Shown piece by piece: positions 8,545 through 18,769 of a DNA stretch of 64,000 nucleotides. The notes beneath the pieces were generated by a model, which saw nothing but the letters and a program-made list of their open reading frames with translations, was not told the origin of the DNA and did not search any database. Where the stretch lies: NCBI RefSeq assembly GCF_029201565.1, contig NZ_CP104002.1:434001-498000 (forward strand), in the 5' to 3' direction. The DNA comes from Devosia sp. SD17-2 (GTDB lineage: Bacteria > Pseudomonadota > Alphaproteobacteria > Rhizobiales > Devosiaceae). How positions within the stretch are numbered: the first letter of the stretch is position 1; every line of letters begins with the position of its first letter. Both the position numbers and the translations under genes were made by a program.

Positions 8545-8934
8545 ATGCCAAAAGCAAGCGCTGTCAGCGTTTTGATCGTCGATGACCAGCAGTCGATGCG
8601 CGGCATCTGTAAGTATATTCTCAATCAGCTGGGCTTCAAGGATATCATTGAGGCCAAGAGCGGGCGCGACGCGCTCGGCAAGCTCGAGCAGTCCAATGTC
8701 GATCTGATCATTTCCGACTGGAACATGGACGATATCGATGGCCTGACCTTGCTCAAGGTTATTCGCAAGCATCCGCGGACCCAGGCAATGCCGTTCATCA
8801 TGGCGACGGGCCGTTCCGACGCCGAGCAGGTGAAGGAAGCGATCGCCGCTGGCGTGAATAACTATATCATCAAGCCGTTCGACGTCTCGACGATGAAGAA
8901 GCGGATCGAGGCTGTTATTGGCGCCCTGACCTGA
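8545..8934 (+). CDS. cheY2: Chemotaxis response regulator CheY (second copy)
   Basis: A 129-residue receiver domain with D13/D14, phospho-acceptor D58 in ISDWNMDDIDG, switch threonine in MATGRS and lysine K110 in IIKPFD. The SDWNM pattern is that of motor-binding CheY proteins, unlike the TDINM of the first copy, so this is the better candidate for flagellar motor output. It is last in the cheD-cheR-cheB-cheY2 unit and is followed after 26 bases by an intrinsic terminator. Assignment of sink versus motor roles rests on analogy with rhizobia. Confidence 0.92.
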   Translation: MPKASAVSVLIVDDQQSMRGICKYILNQLGFKDIIEAKSGRDALGKLEQSNVDLIISDWNMDDIDGLTLLKVIRKHPRTQAMPFIMATGRSDAEQVKEAIAAGVNNYIIKPFDVSTMKKRIEAVIGALT

Positions 8935-8960
8935 GGGCAACCATTTCAGTGATAGAAATC

Positions 8961-8989
8961 AAGGCGTTCCTTCGGGGGCGCCTTTTTTT
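8961..8989 (+). terminator. Intrinsic terminator of the cheD-cheR-cheB-cheY2 unit
   Basis: Ten-pair stem (8961-8970 with 8975-8984, two G-U pairs), tetraloop TTCG, followed by a T-rich run to 8989. Confidence 0.85.
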
Positions 8990-9154
8990 ATTTGTCTCGG
9001 TTAAGTTCCGGACGCGTAATAAGTAGTTAAGCGTAAGGCTGTAACGATTGCACTCATGAAATTGTCCGACGCGTTTGGACTTGCCGGGAGGGCGAGGCTG
9101 ACGCGTCTCGGCGTCGTACCGAAAAACGGACCACAGCCTCCGGGGGAGATGGCT

Positions 9155-11668
9155 ATGCATTTGTTACCACGGCTCAATATTGCCAAGAAACTGCCGCTCG
9201 CCCTGATGGGCACGGCCCTGATCGTCAGCGCTGGCGTGGGTATTGCCAGCTATCTGATCGGACAGTCCACCGTATTGGAGCAGCGGGAGCAGTCCATGCA
9301 GGCCGCGCTCCATACCGGTGCGACCATGATCACCGACTATTACCGGGATGTCGAAGTCGATCTGCGGCTGTTCGTCGAACGTGCCGACACGGTGACGGCG
9401 ATGAAAAACCTCGATCGCGGCCTCAGCGAACTGCGCATGGGCATGGGCGATCGGGCGAGCGAAATTCTTCAGAAGGCCTATGTGACGGACAATCCCAATC
9501 CGGCTGCGCGCGATGAGCTCGACAGCACCAATGGGCAGGCCGGCACCTATGATGCGCCGCACAAGCGCTACCATCCGGGCTTCCGCACGCTGATGCATGA
9601 GCGCCGCTACAGCGACGTGCTTCTGCTCAATCTTGCGGGTGACGTGGTCTATTCGGTGGTCAAGAACACCGACTTTGCTGCCAATGTCGGGAGTGGGGCG
9701 CCCCTCTCCGCCTCGGGTCTTGGCCAGGCCTTTGCACTGGGCAAGGACCTTGAGCCGAATGCCGCCGGCTTTGTCGATTTTACCAGTTATGCTCCGGGCG
9801 GGCAGGCGCTCAGCTTCATGGCCATGCCGGTTTTCGAAAAGGAGAACCGGCTGGGCGTGATGGTGCTTGCCATCTCCCCGGCTGCAGTCAGCGAGCGCGT
9901 CTCGGCACTGTCGGGTCTTGGTGGCAGCGGTGAAGTCGTCGTTGTAGGCAAGGACGACTTGCTGCGCACGGAAACGCCGCGCACCGAGGCTGGCGACGTA
10001 CTCGTCACCACCCTGACCTCCGATGCGGTCGTGGCCGCTTTTGCCGGACAGCCCAGCGAAGGCATGAGCCACGACTTCCGCGACGAAACCATGCTGGTGC
10101 GCGCGCTCAAGGTCAATGTTGGCGCAGTGGAGTGGGCCATCGTTGCGGCGCAGCCGGAAGCCGAAGCCAACGCGCCCGTCACTGATATGCGCAACATGAT
10201 CCTCGCCATGGCGGCGGCTCTGCTCGCGATTGCTGCGCTGGTTGGCTATTTCTTCGCGCGGTCGATCAGCCGTCCGATTTCGCGCCTCAATGGGACGATG
10301 CAGGCCCTCGCCGAAGGCGATCTCGATATCGAAGTCGACGGCACCGGACGCAGCGACGAGATCGGCGCCATGGCCCGGACCGTGGAAGTGTTCCGTGAAA
10401 ACGGTCTCAAGGTTGCGCAGATGACTGAGGCGGAGGCCGCCACCATCATTGCCAATCAGGAGGAGCGGGCGCGCATGATGCTGCAGCTGCAGCGCGCGTT
10501 TGGTGTGGTGGTCGATGCTGCCATTGCCGGGGATTTCGGCCGCCGGGTGGACATGAACTTCCCCGATGACGAACTCAACAGGCTTGCCCGATCGGTCAAT
10601 GAGCTGGTCGAGACCGTCGATCGCGGCATTGGCGAAACCGGCGCGGTGCTTTCCGCGCTGGCTCACACGGACCTGACCCAGCGGGTGGAAGGCGAGTATC
10701 AGGGCGCTTTCGCACGCCTGCGGGACGATACCAATGCGGTTGCCGACAAGCTCAGCCAGGTCATCAGCGATCTGCAGCAGACATCGGGCACGCTCAAGAC
10801 CGCGACGGGTGAAATCCTTTCGGGTGCCAATGATCTGTCCGAGCGCACGACCAAGCAGGCGGCAACCATCGAAGAAACGTCGGCGGCCATGGAGCAGCTG
10901 GCCCTGACAGTGATGGAGAACGCCAAGCGCGCACAGGACGCGAGCGGTACTGCCGACGAGGTGACGCGTTCGGCCGAAGACGGTGGACGTGTCATGGCCG
11001 AGGCCAATCTGGCCATGGAGCGGATCACTCAGAGCTCGGCCAAGATTTCCAACATCATTGGCATGATCGATGACATTGCCTTCCAGACCAATCTGCTTGC
11101 CCTCAACGCTTCTGTCGAGGCGGCCCGGGCGGGTGAAGCGGGCAAGGGCTTTGCGGTGGTTGCCGTGGAAGTGCGCCGCCTGGCCCAGTCTGCGGCCAGC
11201 GCATCGTCCGACGTCAAGCAGCTGATCGAGCAGAGTGCACTTGAGGTCAAGGGCGGTTCACGGCTCGTCGCCGACGCGGCCGGCAAACTCGAAACCATGC
11301 TTCAGGCGGCCCGCGCTTCCAATGCGCAGATGGGCGACATCGCTCGCGAAAGCCGGGAGCAGGCAGCCTCGATCGATGAGGTCAACAGCGCCGTCCGTCA
11401 GATGGATGAGATGACCCAGCACAATGCCGCGCTGGTGGAGGAAATGAATGCGGCGATCGAGCAGACCGAGGCGCAGGCCAACAAGCTCGATACGATCGTT
11501 GAGGTTTTCACCGTCAGGGAACAGAGCGTGCGCGCTGAAGGCAAGACGCGGCCCCTCGCGGCGCTCGCCGAGGGTGCACGGGGGCTGCAGGACAAGCTCA
11601 AGACCGCAACGCGCGCCTATTTCACGACCGGCAACGCGGCCATCAAGGATGACTGGTCCGATTTCTGA
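9155..11668 (+). CDS. Methyl-accepting chemotaxis protein with large periplasmic Cache-type sensor
   Basis: An 837-residue membrane chemoreceptor. TM1 is about residues 13-36; a ~310-residue periplasmic region with a double-Cache-like pattern ([19 protein letters not shown]) follows; TM2 is near 346-370; then HAMP, a second HAMP-like segment (about 460-540) and the helical signalling domain, whose hairpin tip ([20 protein letters not shown]) binds CheA and CheW. It ends DDWSDF, a candidate CheR/CheB tether. ATG 9155 is chosen for GGGGGAG just upstream; ATG 9149 and a longer frame to 9056 are less likely. Ligand unknown. First of five receptor genes in tandem. Confidence 0.9.
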   Translation: MHLLPRLNIAKKLPLALMGTALIVSAGVGIASYLIGQSTVLEQREQSMQAALHTGATMITDYYRDVEVDLRLFVERADTVTAMKNLDRGLSELRMGMGDRASEILQKAYVTDNPNPAARDELDSTNGQAGTYDAPHKRYHPGFRTLMHERRYSDVLLLNLAGDVVYSVVKNTDFAANVGSGAPLSASGLGQAFALGKDLEPNAAGFVDFTSYAPGGQALSFMAMPVFEKENRLGVMVLAISPAAVSERVSALSGLGGSGEVVVVGKDDLLRTETPRTEAGDVLVTTLTSDAVVAAFAGQPSEGMSHDFRDETMLVRALKVNVGAVEWAIVAAQPEAEANAPVTDMRNMILAMAAALLAIAALVGYFFARSISRPISRLNGTMQALAEGDLDIEVDGTGRSDEIGAMARTVEVFRENGLKVAQMTEAEAATIIANQEERARMMLQLQRAFGVVVDAAIAGDFGRRVDMNFPDDELNRLARSVNELVETVDRGIGETGAVLSALAHTDLTQRVEGEYQGAFARLRDDTNAVADKLSQVISDLQQTSGTLKTATGEILSGANDLSERTTKQAATIEETSAAMEQLALTVMENAKRAQDASGTADEVTRSAEDGGRVMAEANLAMERITQSSAKISNIIGMIDDIAFQTNLLALNASVEAARAGEAGKGFAVVAVEVRRLAQSAASASSDVKQLIEQSALEVKGGSRLVADAAGKLETMLQAARASNAQMGDIARESREQAASIDEVNSAVRQMDEMTQHNAALVEEMNAAIEQTEAQANKLDTIVEVFTVREQSVRAEGKTRPLAALAEGARGLQDKLKTATRAYFTTGNAAIKDDWSDF

Positions 11669-11859
11669 GGCGGGCAGGTCAAGGGGCGCTCCGCGATGCG
11701 GGGTAGACGTCTTGATTGGAAAAATCTTTCAATCTTGTCAGCGGGATAGAGCCTGCTGTTAAGGCGCCGGTATGGAACTTCCGGTTAACCCGACGTGGTT
11801 AAGGTTCGGTTTTTTATGCGCTTGCCCACAGGACCCTGGGACAAGGCGCGAGAGGGGGA

Positions 11860-13914
11860 ATGATGGGACGTTTGGTGAAGGTGTTGGGCAATATTCGTAT
11901 GACCACGACCATCCTGGTTTTGGTCATGGGTGCGATTATTGCTTCGATTGGCGCGGTGTCGGCGTCCATCTATTTTAACCTGCGCGCGCAATCTCTGGAG
12001 AGCAGCGTCGTTCAGCAAGAGACCAATCTGGGTGTCGCTGCGACCATCCTCGAGCGTCGCATTTCCGGTTCCGTGCTGGAATGGAACGAAAATGGCTCCA
12101 TCGCCAAGTTCCAGAGCTGGGCGATCCCACCGTTCTACGACAATGAGATCATCGACTCCGTGTCACGGGTGACCCGCCAGGGCGCCGCCATCTTCGTGAT
12201 GGACCCGGAGAGCGGGGCTTTTGTTTCCAAGACAAGCAGCATCACGAGCGCCGACGGTACACGTGTGGAAGCGCTGAGCATTGGCGCCGACAGCGAAGTC
12301 TTCAAGACCCTCGTCGACGGTGCCACTTACGGCGGTCCGATCACTCTGGGCGGCGAGGCCTATCTGGCCGGGATCCAGCCGATCGTGAAAATGAGCGGCG
12401 AAGCGATGGGGGCCATCTTTGTCGGACAGCCGCTTTCTACTGTCGAAGCAGCCGCCAACAGCGTCGTCGGCCTGATTGCCATGGTTGGCCTAGTGGTGAC
12501 GGTCGTTCTCGGCCTCATCGGCTTTGTTGCGTCCCGCCTCATCACGCGTCCGGTTCCCAAGCTGGCTGGTGCCATGGAGGCGATTGCCGAGGGTCGCTAC
12601 GATACCGAGGTGCCCTATACAGGCATGGGCAATGAAGTGGGCGGCATGGCGCGCGCCGTCGAGATTTTCCGTCAGAACGGTGAGCGCGTCAGCCAGATGA
12701 CCGAAGCTGAAGCTGCGCGGATCATTTCCGAGCAGGAGGCCCGCCAGAATATGATGGCTGAGCTGCAGAGCGCTTTCGGCACTGTGGTGGATGCGGCCAT
12801 TGCCGGTGATTTTTCGCGCCAGGTCCCGGCCCGTTTCCCCGACCCTGAACTCAATAGTCTCGCCGGTGGCGTCAACAAGCTGGTGGCAACCTTCAACCGC
12901 GGCGTCAGCGAGATCGGCGAGGTGCTCGGTGCGCTGGCCAATACCGATCTCACCCAGCGCATGGAAGGCGATTATGAGGGCGCCTTTGCCCGGCTCAAGG
13001 ACGACATCAACGCGGTGGCCGACAAGCTGACGGATGTCGTCGGCAAGCTGCGCCATACGTCTGGTTCGCTCAAGTCGGCTACGGGAGAAATCCTCTCGGG
13101 AGCCAACGATCTGTCCGAACGGACGACCAAGCAGGCGGCGACGATCGAGGAAACCACCGCAGCCATGGAGCAGTTGGCACAAACCGTGATGCAGAATGCA
13201 GAGCGGGCCCGCGATGCCAGCGCCAATGCTGCGCAGGTGACCCGTACTGCCGAAGAGGGCGGGGTTGCCATGCAGGAGGCGACCCAGGCCATGGAGCGGA
13301 TCACACAGTCGTCGGCCAAGATCTCCAATATCATCGGCATGATCGACGATATCGCTTTCCAGACCAATCTTCTGGCGCTTAACGCCTCGGTGGAAGCTGC
13401 CCGCGCGGGTGAGGCCGGAAAGGGCTTTGCCGTGGTGGCGGTGGAAGTGCGGCGCCTTGCACAAAGTGCCGCCAATGCCTCTTCCGAGGTCAAGGCCCTG
13501 ATCGAACAGAGCGCCGGGGAAGTGTCGTCGGGGTCCAAGCTTGTGGACGGCGCAGCCGGCAAGCTGACCAGTGTGCTGGCCGCCATCCGGGAAAATACGC
13601 TTTCCCTTGAAGCTATCGCACGCGATAGCCGGGAGCAGGCCGGGGCCATCGATGAGGTGACGGTCGCCGTCCGGCAGATGGATGAAATGACCCAGCACAA
13701 TGCGGCGCTGGTCGAAGAAACCAATGCCGCCATCGAGCAGACCGAGGCCCAGGCCAGCGAACTGGACCGGATTGTCGACGTGTTCCGCATTGCCGATGGC
13801 CGCGAACGTGCACATGCGCCGGAGCCGAGCCGCCAGACGGCACGGCGGGCACCGGCACCAGCCCTCCGGTCGCAGGGCAATGCTGCCATCGCCGCAGACT
13901 GGGACGAATTCTAA
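11860..13914 (+). CDS. Methyl-accepting chemotaxis protein with single-Cache-type sensor
   Basis: A 684-residue membrane chemoreceptor. TM1 lies near residues 10-35, TM2 near 200-228, so the periplasmic sensor is only ~165 residues, in keeping with a single Cache fold (sCache_3-like: [36 protein letters not shown]). HAMP, a second HAMP-like segment and the signalling hairpin ([20 protein letters not shown]) follow. The C-terminal ADWDEF is a CheR/CheB-binding-type tail. AGAGGGGGA directly precedes ATG 11860; ATG 11863 is also possible. A 191-base gap and a terminator on its far side suggest its own promoter. Ligand unknown. Confidence 0.9.
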   Translation: MMGRLVKVLGNIRMTTTILVLVMGAIIASIGAVSASIYFNLRAQSLESSVVQQETNLGVAATILERRISGSVLEWNENGSIAKFQSWAIPPFYDNEIIDSVSRVTRQGAAIFVMDPESGAFVSKTSSITSADGTRVEALSIGADSEVFKTLVDGATYGGPITLGGEAYLAGIQPIVKMSGEAMGAIFVGQPLSTVEAAANSVVGLIAMVGLVVTVVLGLIGFVASRLITRPVPKLAGAMEAIAEGRYDTEVPYTGMGNEVGGMARAVEIFRQNGERVSQMTEAEAARIISEQEARQNMMAELQSAFGTVVDAAIAGDFSRQVPARFPDPELNSLAGGVNKLVATFNRGVSEIGEVLGALANTDLTQRMEGDYEGAFARLKDDINAVADKLTDVVGKLRHTSGSLKSATGEILSGANDLSERTTKQAATIEETTAAMEQLAQTVMQNAERARDASANAAQVTRTAEEGGVAMQEATQAMERITQSSAKISNIIGMIDDIAFQTNLLALNASVEAARAGEAGKGFAVVAVEVRRLAQSAANASSEVKALIEQSAGEVSSGSKLVDGAAGKLTSVLAAIRENTLSLEAIARDSREQAGAIDEVTVAVRQMDEMTQHNAALVEETNAAIEQTEAQASELDRIVDVFRIADGRERAHAPEPSRQTARRAPAPALRSQGNAAIAADWDEF

Positions 13915-13943
13915 GGTCCGGTCATAGTTTAAAAGTAGTTCGG

Positions 13944-13975
13944 GAGGGGGCAATCTTGTCCCCTCCTTTGTTTTT
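13944..13975 (+). terminator. Intrinsic terminator after the second receptor gene
   Basis: Stem GGAGGGG/CCCCTCC (13944-13950 with 13960-13966), loop of nine bases, followed by TTTGTTTTT. Confidence 0.75.
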
Positions 13976-14196
13976 GCGCTCTGCGCCCTTCGTACTTTAC
14001 CGGAGCTTAAGACAGCCTGTGATCAGGTCGGAAGCGCCTGACAAGGGATGAGGATATATTTGGCAGCACGTTCGCGGAGGATAATCCGAACGAGCGACCC
14101 CTGCCTCAGACTTTCACGGCGCAAAGTAAAGGCCGCATTTTCCGCGTGGCCGAAGGCAGGTCAGCCCCAGGAGGGGCTTGGGGGCAGTGCATATTT

Positions 14197-16587
14197 ATGA
14201 AATTTTCTGATTTGTCCATTCGGTGGAAGCTGGTGCTCGGCGCCGGCGTCCTGATCTCGACCAGCCTTGCGGCAGTCGTGCTCGGCGGTACGTCATTGAT
14301 GCATGATACGGCGCGGGAAGAGGCAGAAGCGCGCGCGCGGGCCCTGCTGTCCGGCTATGCGGAGATGACGGCAGGCGAGCTTGGCTCGATCATAAACCTC
14401 ACCCAAGGCGTGGCTTCTGCACTCGAAGGCAATATTGCCCTGTCCCGCGTCAACCGGGATGAACTTGGCCAGATGGTCAAATCAGTTCTGGCATCCAAGC
14501 CCGAGATTACGGGAATGACGCTGGCTTTCGACCCCAATGCCCTTGATGGCAGGGACGAGATTTATGTTGGCCATCCCTATTCGGATGCGTCGGGGCGGTT
14601 TGTGCCCTACTTCACCAATGGCCCCGATGGCGTCGCCACCGAACTGCTCGACATGTCGCCGGAAAACGGCACGGAGAGCTGGTACGATCTGCCGATGCGG
14701 GAGAACAGGGACGTCCTTACCCCTCCCTATGCCTATCCTATCGACGGCAAGTCGGTTCTGCTCAGCACGATCAGTGTCGTCATCGAAAGAGACAACAAGC
14801 CGGCAGGTATTCTGACCTCCGATCTGGCTCTCGACACGATCGGCGAGATGGTCGCCGAGATGAAGCCATTTGGTGATGGCCGGGTGATGCTGGTCAGCAA
14901 TGACCGGACATGGGTCTCCCATTGGGATCCTGCCCAAGTCGGTCAGCCCATGCCTGCGGCCTTTGCCGAAGGCCTTCTCAATGAGCGCCTGATCGGCACG
15001 GGCATGACCTATGTCGACCCAGAGGGTGTCGAACTCTTCGTGATGACAACGCTGTTCAACTTCCCCGGGGTTGAGGAACAGTGGGCCATGATCATGGAAG
15101 TGCCGGCGACGACCATCTATGCCGGCATCAACCAGATGCGCACTCTCGCGTTTTTTGCTTCGGGTGCATTGCTCGCGGTTGCTCTTGTGGTCGTCTGGTT
15201 CGGCGCCGGACTCCTGTCCAGGCCCATCGTGCGCATGACCGGCGTGATGCGCGAACTGGCGCAGGGCCGTTACGACATCGAGGTGCCCTATCAGGCCGGT
15301 AAGGATGAAATCGGCAATATGGCGCGCGCCGTGGAGATTTTCCGCGAAAACGGCCTCAAGATCAGCGAAATGACAGAGGCGGAGGCGGCCCGTATCATTT
15401 CCGATGAGCAGCAGCGCCGCGCCATGATGACAGACCTGCAGGCAGCCTTCGGCGAAGTCGTCGACGCGGCCATCGCCGGTGACTTCACCAAGCGCGTTCA
15501 TGCTGAGTTCCCCGATCCGGAGCTGAACAGCCTTGGCACTGCGGTCAATTCGCTGGTGGAGACCGTCGATCGCGGCATCGAGGAAACCGGTATGGTTCTC
15601 GGCGCTCTTGCACGAACGGACCTGACCGTGCGGATGACCGGCGATTATCGCGGCTCGTTTGCCAAGCTCAAAAATGACGCGAACGGTGTCGCCGACACGC
15701 TGACCGAGGTGGTTACCCAGCTCAAGCGGACGTCGTCATCGATCAAGACCGCAACCGGCGAAATCCTGTCCGGAGCCAACGACCTGTCCGAACGGACCAC
15801 GCGACAGGCCGCGACGATTGAAGAGACTTCTGCCGCCATGGAGCAGCTGGCGCAGACCGTGATCCAGAACGCCGATCGTGCGCGCGATGCTAATCACGAC
15901 GCGCAGCTGGTGAGCCGGACCGCCCAGGAAGGTGGAGAAGTGATGGCGCGGGCAACCCTCGCCATGGAGCAGATCTCGACCTCGTCCTCGAAGATCTCCA
16001 ACATCATCGGGTTGATCGACGACATCGCCTTCCAGACCAATCTGCTTGCCCTCAATGCTTCGGTCGAAGCGGCCCGGGCCGGCGATGCCGGTAAAGGCTT
16101 TGCCGTGGTGGCCGTCGAAGTGCGGCGTCTGGCCCAGTCGGCCGCCCAGGCATCCTCCGACGTCAAGGTGCTGATCGAGGCCTCGGCTGGCGAAGTTGGT
16201 GCCGGCACGCGGCTTGTTGCGGAAGCGGCCGGCAAGCTCTCGGCAATGGTTGAAGCGGCCAAATCCAACTCCCTGCTCATGGAAGGCATGGCCCGCGACA
16301 GCCGCGAGCAGGCCTCCGCCATCGAAGAGGTGAGTGTGGCTGTACGTCAGATGGACGAGATGACCCAGCACAACGCAGCTCTGGTCGAGCAGACCAACGC
16401 CGCTATCGAACAGACCGAAGCCCAGGCCAGCGAACTTGACCGGGTCGTGGCTGTGTTCCGTACAGATGCAGACGGCCATGTGGCGGCGGCGCCTCCTGCG
16501 CGTCGCCCGGCCATGCGCCAGCCTGCAGCCAAGGCCTATCTCTCCCACGGCAATGCAGCCATCTCGGCTGATTGGGATGAGTTCTGA
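14197..16587 (+). CDS. Methyl-accepting chemotaxis protein with dCache_1-type sensor
   Basis: A 796-residue membrane chemoreceptor. TM1 near 10-32, periplasmic dCache_1-like domain (about 35-310; [38 protein letters not shown]), TM2 near 313-343, HAMP, second HAMP-like segment, and signalling hairpin. The membrane-distal motif has ExW-type residues rather than the RxW of amino-acid-binding dCache receptors, so amino acids are not an obvious ligand. The tail is ADWDEF. ATG 14197 ([12 protein letters not shown]) fits a receptor N-terminus, but the best Shine-Dalgarno (AGGAGGGG) is about 20 bases upstream, so the longer start at 14146 cannot be excluded. Confidence 0.9.
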   Translation: MKFSDLSIRWKLVLGAGVLISTSLAAVVLGGTSLMHDTAREEAEARARALLSGYAEMTAGELGSIINLTQGVASALEGNIALSRVNRDELGQMVKSVLASKPEITGMTLAFDPNALDGRDEIYVGHPYSDASGRFVPYFTNGPDGVATELLDMSPENGTESWYDLPMRENRDVLTPPYAYPIDGKSVLLSTISVVIERDNKPAGILTSDLALDTIGEMVAEMKPFGDGRVMLVSNDRTWVSHWDPAQVGQPMPAAFAEGLLNERLIGTGMTYVDPEGVELFVMTTLFNFPGVEEQWAMIMEVPATTIYAGINQMRTLAFFASGALLAVALVVVWFGAGLLSRPIVRMTGVMRELAQGRYDIEVPYQAGKDEIGNMARAVEIFRENGLKISEMTEAEAARIISDEQQRRAMMTDLQAAFGEVVDAAIAGDFTKRVHAEFPDPELNSLGTAVNSLVETVDRGIEETGMVLGALARTDLTVRMTGDYRGSFAKLKNDANGVADTLTEVVTQLKRTSSSIKTATGEILSGANDLSERTTRQAATIEETSAAMEQLAQTVIQNADRARDANHDAQLVSRTAQEGGEVMARATLAMEQISTSSSKISNIIGLIDDIAFQTNLLALNASVEAARAGDAGKGFAVVAVEVRRLAQSAAQASSDVKVLIEASAGEVGAGTRLVAEAAGKLSAMVEAAKSNSLLMEGMARDSREQASAIEEVSVAVRQMDEMTQHNAALVEQTNAAIEQTEAQASELDRVVAVFRTDADGHVAAAPPARRPAMRQPAAKAYLSHGNAAISADWDEF

Positions 16588-16627
16588 GGCTGACCAGTCT
16601 GATGTTGGGGGAGTTCCCCCAGTCTGA

Positions 16628-16659
16628 GGGGCCGCGGGCATAAAGCCCGCGGCCCCTTT
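16628..16659 (+). terminator. Strong hairpin terminator after the third receptor gene
   Basis: A perfect 12-bp GC stem (16628-16639 with 16645-16656) with loop ATAAA and a short TTT run. It lies 40 bases after the receptor stop. Confidence 0.75.
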
Positions 16660-16915
16660 CGGGAGGTCAGGGAGGGAGTCGCCGCGCGACATCTCGATGA
16701 TCTGTCAGAACGCCTAATGAGGAATAAGTTTTCGTAATAGTAGTTTTACCGAGTGTCAGGCGCTAAATTGTCGTGCGCTGCTCGAGTGGGCCTTTGATTT
16801 TCAAGGTGATTTGTCCGTAACTTTGGTTATGGGCCCCGTTATATTTTATCAATCATGAAGGTTCAGCCTGATTGCACGCGGCCGGGTGCGGACCGGCCCG
16901 GCAAGGGAGAACCTC
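16660..16915. other. Intergenic leader before the PAS-PAS receptor, no gene seen
   Basis: With the preceding terminator this makes a 328-base gap between receptor genes. It is richer in A and T than its surroundings, especially around 16720-16760 and 16835-16860 (TTATATTTTATC), as expected of a promoter region, but I see no confident -35/-10 pair and no convincing small reading frame. Confidence 0.4.
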
Positions 16916-18631
16916 ATGTGGGCACGGGCTTTCGGCGGATCTCAGTCGGAACTGCAGGCAAAAGTGACGGCGATGATGCGCAGTCAGGCCGTTATCGAGT
17001 TCGATCTCGATGGCGCCATTTTGTGGGCCAATGATAATTTCCTTCGCGCCATGGGCTATGATCTCGCTGAGATTGTGGGCAAGCATCACTCCATGTTCTG
17101 TGATCCAGCCTATGTGCAGGGACCTGACTATCGCCAGTTCTGGCAGGACTTGCGACAGGGGCAGTTCCGCGCTGAAGTCTATCGCCGTATCGCCAAGGGC
17201 GGGCGGGAAGTGTGGATCCAGGCCAGCTACAACCCCGTGCTCGACCCCAAAGGCAAGCCGTTCAAGGTCGTGAAATTTGCCACCGATGTCACCGACCAGG
17301 TGCTCACGGCCGCCGACCACGCTGCCCAGGTTGCAGCGATCTCGCGCGTTCAGGCGGTTATCGCCTTTGACCTCAACGCGCGGGTCATCAGCGCAAATGA
17401 GAATTTTCTCTCCACCGTCGGCTATCAGCTCGACGAGATCGTTGGAAAACCCCATGCCATCTTCTGCGAGCCGAGCTATGCGGCAAGCGCTGATTACCAA
17501 GGCTTCTGGGACAAGCTGCGCGGCGGAGAATATATAGCGGCCGAATTCCAGCGCTTCGGCAAGGGGGGCAAGGAAATCTGGATCCAGGCTTCCTACAACC
17601 CGATCTTTGACGCGTCGGGGCGGGTGATCAAGGTGGTCAAGTTTGCCACCGACATCACTGAGCGCAAAAGAGCCGAAGGCATTCTGTCGCTTCTCACGCA
17701 AAGCCTCGACCGCATGGCCGAGGGGGATCTGGGTGGACGCATCAACACCAGCTTTACCGGCCAGTACGAGCAGTTGCGTCAGGCCTTCAACCAATCCCTT
17801 GGACGTCTCGATGATATCGTCAGTGGGCTGCGCGAAACCTCCGGGTCGCTCAAGATCGCAACCGCGGAAATCCTGACCGGTGCCAATGATCTCTCCCAGC
17901 GCACAACGCGGCAGGCCGCTACGATCGAGGAAACTTCTGCAGCGGTGGAGCAATTGGCCAGCACGGTCTCCGACAATGCCCGACGCGCCGGCACCGCCAA
18001 TGAGAAGGCCAGGCAATTGGCCAGCGATGCGGCCGAGGGCGGTGGGGTGATGGACTCGGCAACGCAGGCGATGTCGGCAATCGAGACGTCCTCGGCCAAG
18101 ATCTCCAACATCATCGGGTTGATCGACGACATCGCCTTCCAGACCAATCTGCTTGCCCTCAACGCGTCCGTCGAGGCGGCACGCGCCGGTGATGCCGGCA
18201 AGGGCTTTGCCGTGGCGGCGGTCGAGGTGCGTCGTCTGGCCCAATCGGCCGCGCAGGCCTCGGCCGAGGTAAAGGTCCTGATCGAGGCGAGCGCGGGCGA
18301 GGTGCGCAGCGGAGCCCAACTGGTCAGCCAGGCGGCACACAAGCTGGGGGAGATTCTCGATGGCGCCGGCGAGAGTTCGACGCTTATCGAGCAAATCGCC
18401 CGCGCCAATCGCGAGCAGGCGAATGCCCTTGATGAAGTCGCCGTTGCCGTCCGCCAGATGGACGAGATGACCCAGCATAATGCGGCGCTGGTCGAGCAGA
18501 CCAATGCGGCGATAGAGCAGACCGAGGCGCAGGCCAACAAGCTCGATCAAATTGTCGATGTCTTCCGGCAGGGCGGGGCAGAAGCGGGTCGCCGAGACCA
18601 AAGACCGCCGCTGCTAAAGGTCGCAGGATAA
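16916..18631 (+). CDS. Soluble PAS-PAS methyl-accepting chemotaxis protein
   Basis: A 571-residue chemoreceptor without transmembrane segments. Two consecutive PAS domains (about 20-120 and 140-245) are near-duplicates of each other: both have a (H)xxFC(D/E)P core and then WIQASYNP and KVVKFATD. A short HAMP-like segment and a full signalling domain with hairpin [20 protein letters not shown] follow. Internal sensing of redox state, energy or a bound flavin/haem is inferred from the domain type only; the cofactor is unknown. Unlike the other four receptors it has no WxxF-type tail (it ends LLKVAG), so it must depend on others for CheR/CheB recruitment. AAGGGAGA precedes ATG 16916. Confidence 0.92.
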   Translation: MWARAFGGSQSELQAKVTAMMRSQAVIEFDLDGAILWANDNFLRAMGYDLAEIVGKHHSMFCDPAYVQGPDYRQFWQDLRQGQFRAEVYRRIAKGGREVWIQASYNPVLDPKGKPFKVVKFATDVTDQVLTAADHAAQVAAISRVQAVIAFDLNARVISANENFLSTVGYQLDEIVGKPHAIFCEPSYAASADYQGFWDKLRGGEYIAAEFQRFGKGGKEIWIQASYNPIFDASGRVIKVVKFATDITERKRAEGILSLLTQSLDRMAEGDLGGRINTSFTGQYEQLRQAFNQSLGRLDDIVSGLRETSGSLKIATAEILTGANDLSQRTTRQAATIEETSAAVEQLASTVSDNARRAGTANEKARQLASDAAEGGGVMDSATQAMSAIETSSAKISNIIGLIDDIAFQTNLLALNASVEAARAGDAGKGFAVAAVEVRRLAQSAAQASAEVKVLIEASAGEVRSGAQLVSQAAHKLGEILDGAGESSTLIEQIARANREQANALDEVAVAVRQMDEMTQHNAALVEQTNAAIEQTEAQANKLDQIVDVFRQGGAEAGRRDQRPPLLKVAG

Positions 18632-18769
18632 TCGCGCCTGCCGCCAGGGCGGTTGAAGATTGTTTTAACCACGGCAGACTAATGCTTGGGAGAAGTTTGG
18701 TCCGGGAGGCATCGCCCCCCCGTGGACGGGATCGGCTGACATTGTTATCGCGCTATTCCGGAATGGACC

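Noticed and set aside
9164..10666. 500-codon leftward frame opposite the first receptor gene
   Set aside because: Composition is His/Arg/Gly-rich with no domain pattern, as expected from the reverse complement of a receptor gene.
14600..14830. Amino-acid-binding dCache motif in the third receptor
   Set aside because: The tryptophan is present in ESWYD, but the arginine of the RxW part of the motif is replaced by glutamate, so an amino-acid ligand could not be supported.
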